A stretch of 6,669 nucleotides of DNA, taken from the NCBI GenBank assembly GCA_014380255.1, contig JACMKG010000471.1, forward strand, positions 1-6,669. Direction: 5' to 3'. Positions 5,901 through 6,669 of the stretch are shown piece after piece. This stretch comes from Prolixibacteraceae bacterium (GTDB lineage: Bacteria > Bacteroidota > Bacteroidia > Bacteroidales > Prolixibacteraceae). The notes under the pieces were generated by a model. That model saw nothing but the letters and a program-made list of their open reading frames with translations. It did no database searches and was not told where the DNA came from. The stretch's first letter is position 1. Each line of letters starts with the position of its first letter. Made by a program: the position numbers and the translations under genes.

Positions 5901-6669
5901 AGTTATCTGCTTTGGCCTGATGATCTCCATGGTACTCACCTTGTTTATCTTACCCATCCTGTATTGGTGGGTCTGCTCAGGTGACCGTACAGCCCATAAA
6001 AAGTATCATTTAAAAGCTGTTCCGACGGGTGCCCTGATATTAGCCATCCTGTTGCCTTCATTCGTCCAGGGGCAGGAAAAGGCCCTTTCACTGGATGAAT
6101 GCAAGCAGCTGGCTCTTAAGAATAATAAAAAAATTATAGAAAGCGGTTATGAGGTGAAGGCTTCCGAAGAAGTAAAGAAAGAGGCTGCCACCCATTATTT
6201 TCCCAAGATAAGCGCCAGCGCAATGGCCATGCATTCCACCGATTACCTGGTTAAAGGAAAACTTCCTGAGATGAATCTGCCAGTGTATGACGGCAACAAG
6301 GCTCATCTGGCTACAGCTACCCAGTTTGCTTATTTCCCAGCCATGGAAATAAATGCCATCGACTATCTGAATATGGCCAGCGTGTCGGCTGCCATGCCCC
6401 TTTATGCGGGCGGACAGGTTCGTACTGGCAACAAACTGGCCTCCCTGGGCGTGGAGGTTAGCCAGAAACAAAAGGTCCTGACCACCACCGAAGTATTGGT
6501 GCATACCGAACAGATTTACTGGACAATCATCGCACTGAACGAGAAGCTGAAAACCCTGGACAGTTACCAGGCCCTGCTGGATACCCTTAACCGGGATGTG
6601 ACCAATTACACCAAGGCAGGTCTTGCCCAGCGCAATGATCTGCTGAAAGTTCAGCTGAAACAAAATGAA
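2926..6669 (+). CDS. RND efflux permease fused in frame to a TolC-family outer-membrane protein (3' end outside window)
   Basis: Read codon by codon, the frame is open from ATG 2926 to the last base, 1,248 codons with no stop. Residues 1-1017 are a complete RND pump: TM1 at 18-34, then the typical LKKMPRNEFPQF; a large periplasmic porter loop at about 36-341; TM2-TM6 between 342 and 492; a cytoplasmic link; TM7 at about 534-549; a second periplasmic loop to about 857; TM8-TM12 to about 1017. The proton-relay region in TM4 reads GMIVDNSIVV (D406, N407) where AcrB has Asp-Asp, and TM10 reads GMVVRNGIILIDYA (R930) where AcrB has Lys. Residues 1024-1049 resemble a signal peptide, and 1053-1248 are the first half of a TolC-family protein. 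The start at 2926 gives the basic N-terminus usual for RND pumps; a later ATG (residue 13) is less likely. It works with the adaptor upstream. The substrate is unknown, but an HAE-like (drug or hydrophobic compound) pump is more likely than a metal pump. Confidence 0.92.
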   Translation, partial: MAKKYRGLIEGAMRNRNIVIILTAVFMLIGVVALKKMPRNEFPQFTIRQGVIVGVYPGATSAEVEAQLTRVVENYIFGYQEVKKEKTYSQSKEGIMYIFVELNDNVKNADQFWSKLKHGLDELKMNLPTGVIALIANSDFGDTSALLITLSSDSRSYKEMEQQLKKLEAECRKIRATSKIKHFGLQKEKIFVNVKPELLNEYNIKSLSLLGSYQTNGMVSYAGELKDGVTNLPVHFPPNFESERDLADQIVYSDPRGNVVRLKNIASIERRYDDPKSYIRQNGKKTILLSLEMQPGNNIVEFGEEVDKALATFQKQCPPDIEIAKISELPKYVDNSISNFMEEFLIAIIAVILVTMILLPMRVASVAGITVPISVLITLCALYFMGIELHTVSLATLILVLGMIVDNSIVVIDNHVEKIDHGYSPWYAAIKSAKELVAPILTATLAIMAAYIPLGFMVPGTAGEFMQTIPIVVCVALTVSIVIALLLVPYLNFLFIKKGLKPQGQKKKGKSFLDILQAWFDRSLEKAFAHPKTVFSLGTATIVLAVVLFKGLDQQLFPELERNQFAVEVYLPTGSSLESTAQVVDSLESILINDERVTNVTSFIGTSSPRFHTVYAPNMPASNYGQLLINTLSDEATREIVNEYSPKYADYFANAHVKWKILALQIAKSPIEIRISSDSVKDIREVESRVYEILKKTDHLGWVHTDWDQMQQNVRVNLDRDKANMLGYSKGLVATSLMIGLEGIPLTTIWENDYPVEVRLSQDASHHKDLKTLENQYVTSFTNFSAIPLRSFATFTPEWTQGTVVRRNGTPTLTIQIENNQAVSASAIMDEIKPQVDQLALPEGTSISYGGDLEGQIEVFIPMTIALGLSVVLIFFILLFQFKKVRQALLIMSTMLLSIPGAAIGLTIMHYPFSITAFIGITSLCGMVVRNGIILIDYARELREKDKMPIYEAALAAGKRRMRPIFLTSAAASVGVIPMILSRSPLWGPLGTVICFGLMISMVLTLFILPILYWWVCSGDRTAHKKYHLKAVPTGALILAILLPSFVQGQEKALSLDECKQLALKNNKKIIESGYEVKASEEVKKEAATHYFPKISASAMAMHSTDYLVKGKLPEMNLPVYDGNKAHLATATQFAYFPAMEINAIDYLNMASVSAAMPLYAGGQVRTGNKLASLGVEVSQKQKVLTTTEVLVHTEQIYWTIIALNEKLKTLDSYQALLDTLNRDVTNYTKAGLAQRNDLLKVQLKQNE
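5995..6072 (+). other. Internal signal-peptide-like / thirteenth membrane segment at the fusion joint
   Basis: Residues 1024-1049 of the fusion comprise a basic stretch (HKKYHLK), a hydrophobic core (about 1031-1047, including GALILAILLPSFV) and a possible signal-peptidase site VQG before Gln1050. TM12 of an RND pump ends in the cytoplasm, so the basic residues sit on the correct side and the core would carry the chain to the periplasm, as the TolC part requires. The segment looks like an ordinary OMF signal peptide whose start codon has become CAT (5995-5997). No in-frame ATG occurs between TM12 and the TolC domain. Whether it is cleaved or stays as a tether cannot be read from the sequence. 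Confidence 0.7.
6073..6669 (+). other. TolC-family (OEP) domain of the fusion, N-terminal half
   Basis: After the signal-like segment comes ALSLDECKQLALKNNKKI (1053-1070), the usual opening helix of outer-membrane efflux proteins, with YFPKISAS (1091-1098) leading into the first beta-barrel strands. AAMPLYAGGQVRTG (1155-1168) matches the conserved P-L-[YF]-x-G-G turn that starts the next long helix, which continues as amphipathic helical sequence with GLAQRNDLLKVQLKQNE near the window edge. This corresponds to the first of the two structural repeats of a TolC protomer; about half of a normal 400-450-residue protein is visible. A long antisense frame at 6088-6663 is a shadow of this region. 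Confidence 0.85.

Noticed and set aside
2926..6000. Heavy-metal (CusA/CzcA) RND pump
   Set aside because: This group is where I recall fused TolC domains most, but no metal-binding methionine cluster or typical HME signature was evident.
6088..6663. 191-codon open frame on the minus strand
   Set aside because: It lies wholly antisense to the TolC domain, whose + frame shows clear family motifs; the minus translation has no recognisable domain.

Overview
The window looks like part of a Bacteroidota chromosome. An exact TAnnTTTG-type -7 element lies in front of the regulator gene, start codons follow A/T-rich leaders without Shine-Dalgarno sequences, the efflux adaptor is a lipoprotein, and the gene-poor DNA holds inverted repeats of a style I associate with this phylum. 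No rRNA or marker gene is present, so the assignment is an inference and no genus is proposed.

Layout. Bases 1-239 are the 3' end of a fructose-6-phosphate aldolase/transaldolase-like gene, unrelated in function to the rest. Bases 240-1000 have no credible gene. They contain a purine-rich degenerate repeat (244-288), a 276-bp MITE-like element (370-645) with 19-bp terminal inverted repeats inside a perfect 9-bp direct repeat, and a second inverted repeat built on a ~10-nt periodic motif (766-886). Bases 655-765 and 887-975 show nothing recognisable.

From about 978 to the right edge lies a tripartite RND efflux locus, all on the + strand: promoter and operator, a TetR-family repressor (1037-1633), a second nearly identical operator (1654-1673), a lipoprotein membrane-fusion (adaptor) protein (1723-2760), a 165-bp spacer with a nested hairpin, and an RND inner-membrane pump whose frame stays open from 2926 to the last base (1,248 codons, no stop). 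After the twelfth predicted RND membrane helix the same frame runs through a signal-peptide-like segment into a TolC-family outer-membrane efflux protein. Pump and outer-membrane channel therefore appear to be one translation product, cut off here by the window edge.

How it works together (inference from family knowledge): the TetR protein probably binds both 20-bp palindromes, repressing itself and the pump genes until a ligand releases it. The adaptor, anchored in the inner membrane by lipid, links the RND trimer to the TolC trimer. The RND-TolC fusion would fix their ratio at 1:1. The substrate cannot be read from the sequence; no heavy-metal signature was evident, so a drug, lipid or other hydrophobic compound is more likely than a metal.
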